The translations under genes and the position numbers were made by a program. A stretch of DNA of 32,378 bases, from assembly GCA_913058475.1 (NCBI GenBank), contig CAJXQA010000011.1:1-32378 (forward strand), given 5' to 3'. The notes under the pieces were generated by a model. The model saw only the letters and a list, made by a program, of their open reading frames with translations. It was not told where the DNA came from and did no database searches. Of the stretch, positions 24,242 to 32,378 are shown one piece after another. The DNA comes from an uncultured Nitrosomonadales bacterium. Its GTDB lineage: Bacteria; Pseudomonadota; Gammaproteobacteria; Burkholderiales; Methylophilaceae. Numbering within the stretch: position 1 is the stretch's first letter; every line of letters starts with the position of its first letter.

Positions 24242-26480
24242 GAAACAAACTAGAAGAAGTGACCCTCAATCAGTCCGCGAATCTGAGCTGTATGAAAACC
24301 CAATACCAAGTAGAGAGCTAATCCTACAAGTGATGGAAGAACATGGAGTACCTGTTAAAAAGTTAGACTTGATAAAAATTTTAGAGATTCAAGACGACGA
24401 AATTATCTTTTTTGAAAAAAGAATTAGAGCAATGGAGCGACAAGGGCAAGTCTTAATTAATCGTAAAGATGTTCTTTGCATTGCAAAAAAAATAAATTTA
24501 AGCTCAGGTCGGGTGATGGGACATCCAGATGGTTATGGTTTTTTGATACCAGATGACGAAGAAATGGATGATGTTTTTTTATCTCCAAAAGAAATGTCTC
24601 AGGTGTTTAATAAAGATCGAGTCATGGTTCAAGTAACTGGTCAAGATAGAAGAGGTAGGCTTGAGGGAAAAATAGTTGAGGTGCTAGAACGGGTTAATAA
24701 AGTTTTAGTGGGAAGAGTTATTCAAGGGCAAGGTGTAACAGTGGTTTCGGCAGAAGATAAAAGAATCAGCCAAGATATTCTAATTCCATATGATTTAGAT
24801 CTCAATGCAAAAACAGGTGACATAGTTGAAGTTGAGATAACAACGCAACCTAGCTTTAGAAGTAAACCTATGGGTAAGGTAATAAATATTCTCGGAAATT
24901 ATTCTGATAGCGGCATTGAAATAGAAATTGCCCTGAGAAAGCATAATTTACCCTATGAATTCACGAAAGAAGTTATTGATGAGGCAGAGTCATTTGATCA
25001 AAAAGTAAATGAAAAAGACTTTAAAGGCCGGGTTGATATAAGAGATTTACCTTTAGTAACCATTGATGGAGAGACAGCAAGAGATTTTGATGATGCAGTC
25101 TACGCTGAACAAAAAAAAGATAGTTGGCGGTTAGTTGTTGCAATTGCTGATGTTAGTAATTATGTCAGAGAGATCTCAAAATTAAATGAGGCTGCAGTGG
25201 AAAGAGGTAACTCGGTTTACTTCCCAAGACGTGTGATACCCATGCTACCTGAAGCGCTTTCAAACGGTCTTTGTTCGCTAAACCCTAACGTTGATCGTTT
25301 GTGTATGGTCTGCGATATGACTTTTGATTTAAAGGGGGACATTACAAACTACAAATTTTACCCTTCTGTGATGAACTCAAAAGCAAGGCTCACCTATACG
25401 ATTGTAGATAAAATCTTAAATCATGACGACCAGGCATTAAAAAAAGAATATCAAAAATCATATGAGGATTTAGTAAATTTACAGAGTTTATTTAAACTAT
25501 TAATAAAAAAAAGAGAGAAAAGGGGGGCAATCGATTTTGATTCAACTGAGACTTCAATCGTATTCAATGATAATGGAAAAATTGATCATATAAAGCCTAT
25601 ATATAGAAACGAGGCGCATCGAATCATAGAAGAGTGCATGTTATCTGCAAATGTATGTGCGGCAAATTATCTATTGGATAACCCTGGCGATGGCATATAT
25701 AGAAATCATGAGACACCCTCAGAAGAAAAGTTAACTAATCTAAGAGATTTTTTACTTGATTTTGGTCTTACTTTGGGAGGTGGCTCGGAACCTACAGTTA
25801 AGGACTATGGAGAAATCCTTAAAAAGATTGCTAATCGACCAGATTCGCATTTGTTGCAAACAGTTTTACTGAGATCAATGCGGCAAGCAGCTTATAGTAA
25901 TAAAAACCTAGGACATTTTGGCCTTGCTTATTCAGCATATACCCACTTCACCTCTCCCATCAGAAGGTACCCAGATCTAATGGTTCATCGAGCAATTAAG
26001 TCGCAACTAAACGGTAAAGCACCAAGTATTAAAAATATCGAGGCTACAGTATTGCATTGTTCAACTACAGAGAGAACAGCTGACGAAGCTACTAGAGACG
26101 TTGAGTCTTGGTTGAAATGTTACTTTATGCAAGATAAGGTAGGACAAAGCTTTTGGGCGACTGTGGCAGGTGTTACTGGCTTTGGTTTATTTATGGAGCT
26201 TGATGATATATTTATCGAGGGACTATTACACGTTACTGAATTGGGTAATGATTACTTTACATTCGATAAAGCTAGGCATTCGATGGTAGGTGAAAAAACT
26301 AATTTAACTTATCGCTTAGGTGATCGCATTGAGGTGAAAGTGATTAGAGTTGATTTGGATTCAATAAAAATTGATTTAGCTTTGATAGGCTCACTCAAGA
26401 AACCTTCAAAAACATTCAAAAAATCATTTATTAAATCTGAAAAAATCAATAAAAAAAATAAACGACGAAATAAAAAATGA
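24231..26480 (+). CDS. rnr: Ribonuclease R
   Basis: Processive 3'-to-5' exoribonuclease of the RNase II/RNB family, acting on structured RNA and in trans-translation. With the ATG at 24231 it has 749 residues: an N-terminal helix-turn-helix region (ELILQVMEEHGVPVKKLDLIKIL), cold-shock domains (GRVMGHPDGYGFLIPDDE), the RNB domain with catalytic aspartates in DGETARDFDDAVY, then a C-terminal S1 domain (WATVAGVTGFGLFMELDDIFIEG) and a lysine-rich tail. A GTG at 24195 would add 12 residues, but they overlap hpt by 47 bp and do not resemble the family start, so I prefer the ATG. The end overlaps rlmB by four bases. Confidence 0.95.
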   Translation: MKNKKQTRRSDPQSVRESELYENPIPSRELILQVMEEHGVPVKKLDLIKILEIQDDEIIFFEKRIRAMERQGQVLINRKDVLCIAKKINLSSGRVMGHPDGYGFLIPDDEEMDDVFLSPKEMSQVFNKDRVMVQVTGQDRRGRLEGKIVEVLERVNKVLVGRVIQGQGVTVVSAEDKRISQDILIPYDLDLNAKTGDIVEVEITTQPSFRSKPMGKVINILGNYSDSGIEIEIALRKHNLPYEFTKEVIDEAESFDQKVNEKDFKGRVDIRDLPLVTIDGETARDFDDAVYAEQKKDSWRLVVAIADVSNYVREISKLNEAAVERGNSVYFPRRVIPMLPEALSNGLCSLNPNVDRLCMVCDMTFDLKGDITNYKFYPSVMNSKARLTYTIVDKILNHDDQALKKEYQKSYEDLVNLQSLFKLLIKKREKRGAIDFDSTETSIVFNDNGKIDHIKPIYRNEAHRIIEECMLSANVCAANYLLDNPGDGIYRNHETPSEEKLTNLRDFLLDFGLTLGGGSEPTVKDYGEILKKIANRPDSHLLQTVLLRSMRQAAYSNKNLGHFGLAYSAYTHFTSPIRRYPDLMVHRAIKSQLNGKAPSIKNIEATVLHCSTTERTADEATRDVESWLKCYFMQDKVGQSFWATVAGVTGFGLFMELDDIFIEGLLHVTELGNDYFTFDKARHSMVGEKTNLTYRLGDRIEVKVIRVDLDSIKIDLALIGSLKKPSKTFKKSFIKSEKINKKNKRRNKK

Positions 26481-27217
26481 GTAACGAAAAGAAGCTATAT
26501 GGATTTCATTCAATTACCTCTCAAATAAGATTAGACCCTCTAGCAGTTAAGGAAATATTTATTGATGAAGCAAGGTCAGATGGGAGGGTAAATGATTTAA
26601 CAAAGTTGATTAAAATTAATGGCATAAAATTTCATTTATCAACTAAGGATAGACTTGATGGAATGGTTGCAAGCCATAACCACCAGGGCGTGGTGGCAAT
26701 CGTTAGAGAAATTCAAGATCAGTATGTAACCATAGAAGACATTATTGAGGAAAATTACGGTAAAACTTTTTTATTTTTAATACTAGATGGAATAGTGGAT
26801 CCTCATAATTTAGGTGCTTGTTTTAGAGTTGCTGATGCGATGGGCGCTGATGCTTTAATTTGCCCAAAAGATAATGCTGTTGGATTAAATGCCACTGTAA
26901 GAAAGGTTGCTTGCGGGGGGGCTGAATCTGTTCCCTTCGTTGTCGTAACGAATTTGGCTAGAACAATTCGATATCTTAAGGATTCAAATATCTTTGTTTA
27001 TGGGACTGATGATGAAGCTAAAAAACCTCTTCATAAAATTAACTTTAAAGGTTCTATTGCTTTGGTTATGGGGTCAGAAGGTAAAGGGATGCGACGCCTA
27101 ACCAAGGAATTATGTGACGATATCTTTTCAATTCCAATGTTGGGACAAGTTGAAAGTTTAAATGTCAGCGTTGCTTCAGGAATTTGTATGTATGAAATTA
27201 ATCGCCAGAAATCTTAA
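26477..27217 (+). CDS. rlmB: 23S rRNA (guanosine-2251-2'-O)-methyltransferase RlmB
   Basis: SpoU-family (SPOUT) methyltransferase of 246 residues that methylates the ribose of G2251 in the peptidyl-transferase P-loop. The N-terminal part is the L30e-like substrate-binding domain (LYGFHSITSQIR, HQGVVAIVRE). The trefoil-knot SAM-binding motifs are ILDGIVDPHNLGACFRVADAMGAD, VMGSEGKGMRRL and IPMLGQVESLNVSVASGICMYE. It starts inside the rnr stop (ATGA), the usual rnr-rlmB pairing in gammaproteobacteria and betaproteobacteria. The downstream hairpin at 27233-27251 is oriented to serve the opposite strand. Confidence 0.95.
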   Translation: MSNEKKLYGFHSITSQIRLDPLAVKEIFIDEARSDGRVNDLTKLIKINGIKFHLSTKDRLDGMVASHNHQGVVAIVREIQDQYVTIEDIIEENYGKTFLFLILDGIVDPHNLGACFRVADAMGADALICPKDNAVGLNATVRKVACGGAESVPFVVVTNLARTIRYLKDSNIFVYGTDDEAKKPLHKINFKGSIALVMGSEGKGMRRLTKELCDDIFSIPMLGQVESLNVSVASGICMYEINRQKS

Positions 27218-27225
27218 TGTTAAAT

Positions 27226-27251
27226 AAAAAAAGGGTTTCATAATGAAACCC
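27226..27251 (-). terminator. Intrinsic terminator after tRNA-Asn
   Basis: On the minus strand an 8-bp perfect stem (GGGTTTCA and TGAAACCC, 27251-27244 and 27240-27233) with a 3-nt loop is followed by seven T residues (27232-27226). It lies 10 bp after the tRNA 3' end. On the plus strand the stem is not followed by a T run, so it is at most a weak stop for rlmB transcripts. Confidence 0.8.
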
Positions 27252-27261
27252 TCGTTCTATT

Positions 27262-27337
27262 TGGCTCCTCAACCTGGGCTCGAACCAGGGACAACATGAT
27301 TAACAGTCATGTGCTCTACCAACTGAGCTATTGAGGA
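27262..27337 (-). tRNA. tRNA-Asn (GTT)
   Basis: The minus strand folds as a standard 76-nt tRNA with encoded CCA. The acceptor stem is TCCTCAA/TTGAGGA, the D-loop region is AGCTCAGTTGGTAGAGC, the anticodon loop is CTGTTAA with anticodon GTT, and the T-arm is CCTGGTTCGAGCCCAGG. Discriminator base G precedes CCA, as expected for tRNA-Asn. It lies 47 bp downstream of the aminotransferase gene on the same strand and ends just before a strong terminator. Confidence 0.97.
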
Positions 27338-27358
27338 ATAAACTTTTTTGTTGCGAGC

Positions 27359-27364
27359 ATTTTA
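27359..27364 (-). promoter_or_regulatory. Possible -10 box of the tRNA-Asn promoter
   Basis: On the minus strand TAAAAT is followed by the GC-rich discriminator GCTCGC, a mark of stringently controlled stable-RNA promoters, and would place the transcript start about 15 nt before the mature tRNA. I see no good -35 box, so this is weak; read-through from the aminotransferase gene is an alternative. Confidence 0.3.
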
Positions 27365-27384
27365 ACAAAGCTTTTAAATTGAAT

Positions 27385-28602
27385 CTAGTCTTCAATTGCT
27401 TCTTTAATGCGTTTAAGTGCTTTTTTTAAATTATCCAATGATGTCGCAAAAGATATTCTGAAGTAGTTAGGGGCACCAAATGCTGTTCCTGGAACAACAG
27501 CAACACCTTTGGTCTCGAGAAGATACTCAGAAAAAGCAATATCATTATTTTCTTTTAGCTTACCATCATTGAATAATTTATTTATAGCTTCTTGTGCATA
27601 AGGGAAAGAGTAAAAGGCGCCTTTTGCATCAATGCACTTTATACCCTTAATCTCATTAAAAGCATTTACAACAAAGCGATGCCTCTCTTTAAAAGCATCT
27701 ACCATTGGCGTAATACATGATTGATCACTATTGAGGGCAGCTTCTGCAGCAACTTGTGATATTGATGTTGGATTTGATGTAGATTGTGATTGCAAGATTC
27801 CCATAGCTTTAATTATAACTGCAGGCCCTGCTGCGTAACCAATCCTCCAGCCGGTCATAGCATAGGCTTTCGAAACACCACTTAAAATAATTGTTCTATC
27901 TTTAAGTTTTGGCTCAACCATAACAATATTATAAAAAGGCTCATCATTTAGGTTAATTTTTTCATAAATATCATCAGTGCCTATTAAAATATTTGGATAA
28001 TTTAGTAAAACTTTTGCTAATTCTTTTAGCTCATCTCTGGAGTAGACAGACCCAGTTGGGTTTGATGGCGAATTAATTAAAACTAATTTTGTATTTTCAG
28101 AAATAGCTTCTTCTAGTTGTGATGGCAGCACCTTAAATTCTTGTTCAATCCCACAAGAAACTACAACAGACTTTGCTCCCGTGAGTTCGGCAATATCAGT
28201 GTAAGAAACCCAATAAGGTGCTGGAATGATAACCTCGTCTCCATGATCAAGAATAGCAAGACACAAATTAAAAATGCATTGCTTACCCCCAGTCCCAACG
28301 ATTACCTCGTTTATGTCGTAGATTAAATTATTCTCTCTTTCTAACTTCGCTACAATCGCTTTTTTTAAGCTTGGGGTTCCCGTGGCTGCAGTATATTTAG
28401 TAAATCCTGACTCTATAGCTGCAATAGCTGCATTCTTAATAAAATCTGGTGTATCAAAATCAGGTTCGCCTGCGGCTAATCCTATAATGTCCTTGCCTTC
28501 TGATTTTAATTTAAGTGCTTTGGCAGTGATTGCGAGTGTGGGTGACTCTTTAATTCGACCCATACACTTTGAAAGGGGTGACTTAATCACAAAATAATCC
28601 AT
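27385..28602 (-). CDS. aspC: Class I aspartate/prephenate-type aminotransferase
   Basis: PLP aminotransferase of 405 residues. The N terminus SPTLAITAKALKLKSEGKDIIGLAAGEPDFDTP is the signature of the I-gamma aspartate aminotransferases common in many bacteria, some of which also use prephenate or aromatic keto acids. NSPSNPTGSVYS and SGVSKAYAMTGWRIGYAAGP, with the Schiff-base lysine, are clear, and RISFA holds the C-terminal carboxylate-binding arginine. It makes aspartate from oxaloacetate and glutamate; an additional role in aromatic synthesis is possible. It lies 64 bp downstream of the protease gene and 47 bp upstream of tRNA-Asn on the same strand. The name aspC is by function; aatA would be an alternative. 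Confidence 0.88.
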   Translation of the reverse strand: MDYFVIKSPLSKCMGRIKESPTLAITAKALKLKSEGKDIIGLAAGEPDFDTPDFIKNAAIAAIESGFTKYTAATGTPSLKKAIVAKLERENNLIYDINEVIVGTGGKQCIFNLCLAILDHGDEVIIPAPYWVSYTDIAELTGAKSVVVSCGIEQEFKVLPSQLEEAISENTKLVLINSPSNPTGSVYSRDELKELAKVLLNYPNILIGTDDIYEKINLNDEPFYNIVMVEPKLKDRTIILSGVSKAYAMTGWRIGYAAGPAVIIKAMGILQSQSTSNPTSISQVAAEAALNSDQSCITPMVDAFKERHRFVVNAFNEIKGIKCIDAKGAFYSFPYAQEAINKLFNDGKLKENNDIAFSEYLLETKGVAVVPGTAFGAPNYFRISFATSLDNLKKALKRIKEAIED

Positions 28603-28666
28603 GTATTAATAAAAGATATTATGATTTTACTTTAAAAATCTTTTAGATAAAATATTTGTTTGTAAT

Positions 28667-29656
28667 TTAATACTTATTATTTTTTAAAATCCATGCCTTG
28701 TTTGGGTCGACATCGTCTAACGTTGATTGTATTTTTGCAACCGTATTAGTATCACCTTTATTTTTATAGATAACACCCTCTCTTAAAAGTGCATCAGAAT
28801 TATTTTGATCAATCTCTAATGCTTTATCGTAAGCAACTAGTGCATCCTCAACTTTACCTAGCTTCTCATTCGCATAACCGAGTTCATACCATGCCTCTGT
28901 GTTAGTAGGTTCATCTTTAACCCACTTTTCGGTTACAAGCTTAAGCTCTGCCCAATTTTTTTTTGTTTTTGGGATTGCGATTTTTAAAAAATATGGTTTC
29001 TTATCTTCATCTTCTTCCCAAAGCGCTTTACCATTAATAGGGAAAACAGTTTCTATTTCCTTGTTCATTAGAGCTTTTATCCATGCCGCAGGTAAAGAGT
29101 AGTAATTTCCGTAACCAGTGGTTTTAAAGGTATTTATTCCAATAAGGTTACCCTTCAGATCAAATAAACCACTTCCACTAGCTCCCATTCTAAATTTTGC
29201 AGAACTTAATATTATATTCTCACCTTCAAAATCGTATGTTGCAATAATATTTCCGCCAGTAGTAAGTGCGACGGGAGCTCCACCAGAATGACCAATTCCA
29301 ACTATTTCTTGACCTTTTTTAAGGTTTCTACTATCACCTAAGGGAACAGGCTCAACTGGGAGATTAAAGACTGATAGAAGACATAAGTCATGCCACCTAT
29401 CTGCTTGCACTCCGGTAACCGAAAAACTTGTTTCACCAAAAGAAACCCAAGGAGACTTGGTTTTTCTTAATACATGACAATTTGTTATAACTTTATCCTT
29501 AGCAACTACTACACCTGATCCGTAGGCCAAACCATCTTCCGTATAACCTCTAATAACTACACTTGATGACCATGCTTTCAAAAGGTTCTCTCGATCAAAT
29601 GCGACAGTTGTAAAAGAAGTGGCTAGTGTTAGTATTGCTATAAGAAGTCTGAACAT
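28667..29656 (-). CDS. Secreted trypsin-like serine protease with C-terminal TPR
   Basis: A 329-residue protein with an N-terminal signal peptide (about 1-19, MFRLLIAILTLATSFTTVA), so it acts in the periplasm or outside. A trypsin-like domain (about 25-205) has the catalytic triad His61 (TNCHV), Asp90 (HDLCLL) and Ser160 (GASGSGLF, in place of the usual GNSGG). No PDZ domain follows, unlike DegP/DegS. Instead a linker leads to tetratricopeptide-type helices (about 238-315; AWYELGYANEKLGKVEDALVAYDKALEID is a clear TPR). The architecture suggests a protease with a protein-binding tail; the substrate is unknown. It is divergent from uvrB, with 96 bp between. An ACAGGAAAA ribosome-binding site precedes the ATG on the minus strand. 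Confidence 0.83.
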   Translation of the reverse strand: MFRLLIAILTLATSFTTVAFDRENLLKAWSSSVVIRGYTEDGLAYGSGVVVAKDKVITNCHVLRKTKSPWVSFGETSFSVTGVQADRWHDLCLLSVFNLPVEPVPLGDSRNLKKGQEIVGIGHSGGAPVALTTGGNIIATYDFEGENIILSSAKFRMGASGSGLFDLKGNLIGINTFKTTGYGNYYSLPAAWIKALMNKEIETVFPINGKALWEEDEDKKPYFLKIAIPKTKKNWAELKLVTEKWVKDEPTNTEAWYELGYANEKLGKVEDALVAYDKALEIDQNNSDALLREGVIYKNKGDTNTVAKIQSTLDDVDPNKAWILKNNKY

Positions 29657-29701
29657 TTAAATTTTCCTGTTAATAAATATTACTTGTAGAGACTGAAAGT
29701 A

Positions 29702-29729
29702 TTTACTAAAGTTCTCATACTAATATAAT
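29702..29729 (+). promoter_or_regulatory. Likely promoter of uvrB
   Basis: TTTACT (29702-29707) and a perfect TATAAT (29724-29729) are 16 bp apart. The expected transcript would start near 29736, only about 17 nt before the TTG start. I found no CTGT-N8-ACAG LexA box in the 96-bp gap, so SOS control is not supported here. Confidence 0.45.
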
Positions 29730-29752
29730 AATTTTTTAAAAAAAGTGATATT

Positions 29753-31789
29753 TTGAATTTAACATTCCCTAATAGCCCATTTGTTCTTAATCAGCTTTTT
29801 AAGCCAGCTGGGGACCAACCAAACGCAATTAAAAAATTAGTTGAGGGTGTTAATAACAATGAGAAATTTCAAACCTTATTGGGCGTTACAGGCTCAGGTA
29901 AAACATTTACAATTGCAAATGTTATTGCACAAACAGGAAAACCATCAATTGTGATGGCCCCCAACAAGACACTAGCAGCTCAACTTTATTCAGAGTTTAG
30001 AGATTTTTTCCCACAGAATGCTGTTGAATATTTTGTTTCATACTACGATTATTACCAGCCTGAGGCATATGTCCCAGGGCGAGATGTTTTTATTGAAAAA
30101 GATTCAAGTATTAATGACCACATAGAACAAATGCGTTTATCAGCAACGAAATCCTTATTAGAAAGAGATGATTCAATTATTGTTGCAACAGTATCTGCTA
30201 TCTATGGTATTGGAGATCCTGTTGATTATCATGGCATGGTTCTTCACATTCAAGTTGATGAGAAAATTCTTCAAAGAAATATTATTTTACGTTTAGTTTC
30301 TATGCAATACGATAGAAATGATTTTGATTTCTCAAGAGGCTGTTTTAGGGTTAGGGGGGATGTGATAGATATTTTTCCTGCGGAAAATTCAGAAACAGCA
30401 ATTAGAATCACTTTGTTCGACGATTTAATAGAATCTATTACAGCGTTTGACCCTTTAACTGGACAACTTTTTGACAAATTAAAAAGATTTACAATATATC
30501 CTTCAAGCCATTATGTGACACCTAGAGAAACAACACTGAAGGCAATCGAGAGAATTAAAATAGAATTGGTAGATAGGGTAAAAGAATACACTTCCCAGGG
30601 TAAGCTTCTTGAAGCTCAAAGAATAGAACAGCGAACAAAGTTTGACTTAGAAATGTTAAATGAAATTGGCTTTTGTAAGGGTATTGAAAATTATTCTAGG
30701 CACTTGTCAGGCAGGCAAGCGGGTGATCCAGCACCCACTTTACTAAATTACCTACCAAAGAATGCATTAATGATCATTGACGAGAGCCACGTTACGGTCC
30801 CTCAAATTGGAGGAATGTCAAAGGGAGACCGTGCAAGAAAAAACAATTTGGTTGATTATGGTTTTAGGTTGCCATCAGCCCATGATAATCGTCCATTAAA
30901 GTTTCATGAATTCGAAGCGATTATGCCTCAATGTATATTTGTATCTGCAACACCTTCAGATTATGAAGATAAACATTCTCCAATTATTGTTGAGCAGGTT
31001 GCAAGGCCAACTGGTTTAATAGATCCTGAAATTCAAATTAAACCTGCTGACACTCAGGTAGATGATGTTCTAAGTGAAATAAAATTGAGAGTCGAATTAA
31101 ATGAAAGGGTTCTGATAACAACCCTTACCAAAAGAATGGCAGAGGACCTTACGGATTATTTAACGGAGCATTCCATAAAGGTTAGATATCTTCATTCTGA
31201 AATCGATACGGTTGAAAGAGTAGAAATTATAAGGGATTTAAGGTTAGGTAAGTTTGATGTTGTCGTGGGTATTAATTTATTGAGAGAAGGGCTAGATATT
31301 CCTGAAGTATCTCTTGTAGCGATATTAGATGCTGATAAAGAAGGTTTTTTGAGGTCCGAAAGATCACTTATTCAAACAGCAGGAAGAGCTGCAAGGAATT
31401 TAAATGGAAGAGTGATATTTTATGCCAATAAAATTACTAGAAGTATGCAGGCGGCAATTGACGAGACAAGCAGACGAAGAAAAAAACAGCTTAAATTTAA
31501 CAAAGATAATAATATTACCCCTGTTGGCATCACTAAAAAAGTCAAGGATATTATCGAAAGCATTCAGGATGAAGAAGAGTTTAAAAAGCAAAAGGCTCAA
31601 TCAAAATCACACCGTAAATACGAAGATTTTACCGAGCCTCAGATAATCAAAGAAATTGGCAAACTTGAAAAAGCTATGCAATCATCTGCGAGGAATCTTG
31701 AGTTTGAGAAAGCTGCTAATACGCGTGATTTAATAAAATTTTTGAAAGAAAAAATTTATGGGGCTAATATTCAAGATAAAATTAATTAA
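29753..31789 (+). CDS. uvrB: Excinuclease ABC subunit UvrB
   Basis: Damage-verifying helicase-like subunit of nucleotide excision repair. The 678 residues show Walker A GVTGSGKT (44-51), the beta-hairpin that probes the DNA ([12 protein letters not shown]), [13 protein letters not shown], the SATPSDYE helicase motif, [28 protein letters not shown] and AGRAARN, and the C-terminal UVR motif that binds UvrC ([31 protein letters not shown]). The start is TTG: upstream in frame there is a TAA at 29729-29731 and no ATG or GTG, and the family N terminus (TFPNSPF) begins just after the TTG. No clear Shine-Dalgarno is present. Low-efficiency initiation may keep levels small. Confidence 0.96.
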   Translation: MNLTFPNSPFVLNQLFKPAGDQPNAIKKLVEGVNNNEKFQTLLGVTGSGKTFTIANVIAQTGKPSIVMAPNKTLAAQLYSEFRDFFPQNAVEYFVSYYDYYQPEAYVPGRDVFIEKDSSINDHIEQMRLSATKSLLERDDSIIVATVSAIYGIGDPVDYHGMVLHIQVDEKILQRNIILRLVSMQYDRNDFDFSRGCFRVRGDVIDIFPAENSETAIRITLFDDLIESITAFDPLTGQLFDKLKRFTIYPSSHYVTPRETTLKAIERIKIELVDRVKEYTSQGKLLEAQRIEQRTKFDLEMLNEIGFCKGIENYSRHLSGRQAGDPAPTLLNYLPKNALMIIDESHVTVPQIGGMSKGDRARKNNLVDYGFRLPSAHDNRPLKFHEFEAIMPQCIFVSATPSDYEDKHSPIIVEQVARPTGLIDPEIQIKPADTQVDDVLSEIKLRVELNERVLITTLTKRMAEDLTDYLTEHSIKVRYLHSEIDTVERVEIIRDLRLGKFDVVVGINLLREGLDIPEVSLVAILDADKEGFLRSERSLIQTAGRAARNLNGRVIFYANKITRSMQAAIDETSRRRKKQLKFNKDNNITPVGITKKVKDIIESIQDEEEFKKQKAQSKSHRKYEDFTEPQIIKEIGKLEKAMQSSARNLEFEKAANTRDLIKFLKEKIYGANIQDKIN

Positions 31790-31798
31790 GCAAATACA

Positions 31799-31827
31799 TT
31801 GATTTAAAACAATTATAACAATATAAT
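31799..31827 (+). promoter_or_regulatory. Promoter of rpsF
   Basis: TTGATT (31799-31804) and TATAAT (31822-31827) are spaced exactly 17 bp, close to the sigma-70 consensus. Transcription would start around 31834, giving a leader of about 55 nt before the rpsF ATG. It begins 10 bp after the uvrB stop. Confidence 0.65.
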
Positions 31828-31870
31828 TAGCTCCCATTTATCCTTGCTTTACAACATAAGTTGGAAGCTA
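31828..31870 (+). promoter_or_regulatory. Possible S6:S18 leader hairpin
   Basis: TAGCT (31828-31832) pairs with AGCTA (31866-31870), and CCA (31834-31836) with TGG (31862-31864), forming an imperfect hairpin just before the rpsF ribosome-binding site. Many bacteria have an rpsF leader element bound by S6:S18 for autoregulation; the position fits, but I cannot confirm the conserved motif, and the first bases may lie upstream of the transcript start. Confidence 0.25.
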
Positions 31871-31889
31871 TAAACCACGAGGAGCATAC

Positions 31890-32378
31890 ATGCGACATTA
31901 CGAAATCGTTTTTATTGTTCATCCTGATCAAAGTGAACAAGTGCCATCAATGATCGAAAGAATTCAAAAATCTGTCACCGCCAACAAAGGCAATATACAT
32001 CGATTGGAAGATTGGGGAAGAAGGCAACTTTCTTATCCAATTCAAAAAATTCATAAAGCTCACTATGTGCTTATGAACATTGAATGTACCTTAGAATCTT
32101 TAGCAGAATTAGAGCATAATTTTAAGTTTAATGATGCGGTTATTAGGCATCTTGTTGTTTCTAAAAAGACTGCTGTTACTTCTGAGTCACCAATGATGAG
32201 TGAAGAAAAGTCTAAGTCACTTCTTGGAGATAATCAAAATAAGGCTAAGCCTGAATCTGAGGAAAAAGTACCTGCAGCTAAGAAAGAAGCTACTGAGGAA
32301 AAAGTACCTGCAGCTAAGAAGGCACCTGCAGCTAAGAAAGAAGCTACTGAGGAAAAAGTACCTGCAGCTAAGAAGGCA
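31890..32378 (+). CDS. rpsF: 30S ribosomal protein S6 with a long repeat tail, 3' end open
   Basis: Ribosomal protein S6 of the small-subunit platform, which pairs with S18. The N-terminal about 100 residues are a normal S6: [46 protein letters not shown] and [11 protein letters not shown] are conserved. The frame stays open to the last base (163 codons), already longer than the common 95-135 residues. After about residue 100 the sequence becomes Ser/Glu/Lys-rich and then repeats of [12 protein letters not shown] and APAAKK. A strong ribosome-binding site (GAGGAG) stands 5 bases before the ATG. rpsR and rplI would be expected downstream. The gene is not broken; the window simply ends inside it. 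Confidence 0.93.
   Translation, partial: MRHYEIVFIVHPDQSEQVPSMIERIQKSVTANKGNIHRLEDWGRRQLSYPIQKIHKAHYVLMNIECTLESLAELEHNFKFNDAVIRHLVVSKKTAVTSESPMMSEEKSKSLLGDNQNKAKPESEEKVPAAKKEATEEKVPAAKKAPAAKKEATEEKVPAAKKA
32271..32378 (+). repeat. Two perfect tandem copies of a 54-bp repeat inside rpsF
   Basis: 32271-32324 and 32325-32378 are identical and contiguous, in frame (18 codons each, [18 protein letters not shown]). A shorter shared unit starting GAGGAAAAAGTACCTGCAGC also appears at 32259. The window stops exactly at the end of copy two, so the true number of copies is unknown and may be larger or collapsed. Confidence 0.95.

Noticed and set aside
29657..29752. LexA (SOS) box upstream of uvrB
   Set aside because: No CTGT-N8-ACAG pattern could be found in the gap.
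31422..31646. Open frames inside the 3' part of uvrB on both strands
   Set aside because: They are shadows of the well-conserved uvrB reading frame and have no recognisable products.

Overview
The window is a gene-dense, AT-rich bacterial chromosome segment. The most likely source is a small-genome marine or freshwater methylotroph of the Methylophilales (OM43-like Betaproteobacteria). This is inferred from a pqqBCDE cluster, formate-tetrahydrofolate ligase, the betaproteobacterial order of the sulfate-assimilation genes (cysB divergent from tauE-cysI-DUF934-cysH-cysD-cysN), short intergenic gaps and many 1-4 bp gene overlaps. No transposon, prophage, CRISPR array or obvious foreign island is visible.

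Both ends look like assembly ends. Positions 1-44 are an untrimmed Illumina Nextera adapter (i5 index plus transposase end), so real DNA starts at 45 inside pheA. The right edge falls inside a perfect 54-bp tandem repeat in the tail of rpsF.

Layout. 45-3130 (+): aromatic amino-acid genes pheA (5' truncated), hisC and a type I-beta DAHP synthase, closed by a terminator. 3231-6363 (+): pqqB, pqqC, pqqD and pqqE, making the PQQ cofactor used by methanol dehydrogenases, with no pqqA beside them, then a Bcr/CflA-type MFS transporter. 14476-7580 (-): a nine-gene run for sulfur assimilation (TauE/SafE permease, cysI, DUF934, cysH, cysD, cysN), then a 7Fe ferredoxin and two paralogous DUF4156 lipoproteins. 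cysB lies divergently at 14578. 15514-15813: an unusually structured 300-bp gap before fhs. 15814-22779 (+): fhs, a YigZ/IMPACT gene, two tandem MetY-like O-acetylhomoserine sulfhydrylases, rmuC, moaD and moaE. 22836-27217 (+): galU, a hypoxanthine phosphoribosyltransferase, rnr and rlmB. 29656-27262 (-): a secreted trypsin-like protease with TPR, a class I aminotransferase and tRNA-Asn. 29753-end (+): uvrB and rpsF.

How the genes connect: sulfate is activated by CysDN, reduced by CysH and CysI, and the sulfide can be fixed into homocysteine by MetY a few kb away. PQQ serves periplasmic methanol oxidation, and Fhs links formate to the tetrahydrofolate C1 pool. The most interesting unexplained features are the leader of fhs (promoter, palindrome, two 22-bp direct repeats, competing hairpins), the divergence of the first metY copy at conserved positions, a short CysH lacking the APS-reductase cysteines with no cysC in view, and the repeat-bearing tail of ribosomal protein S6. 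I do not see a convincing wholly new multi-gene system.
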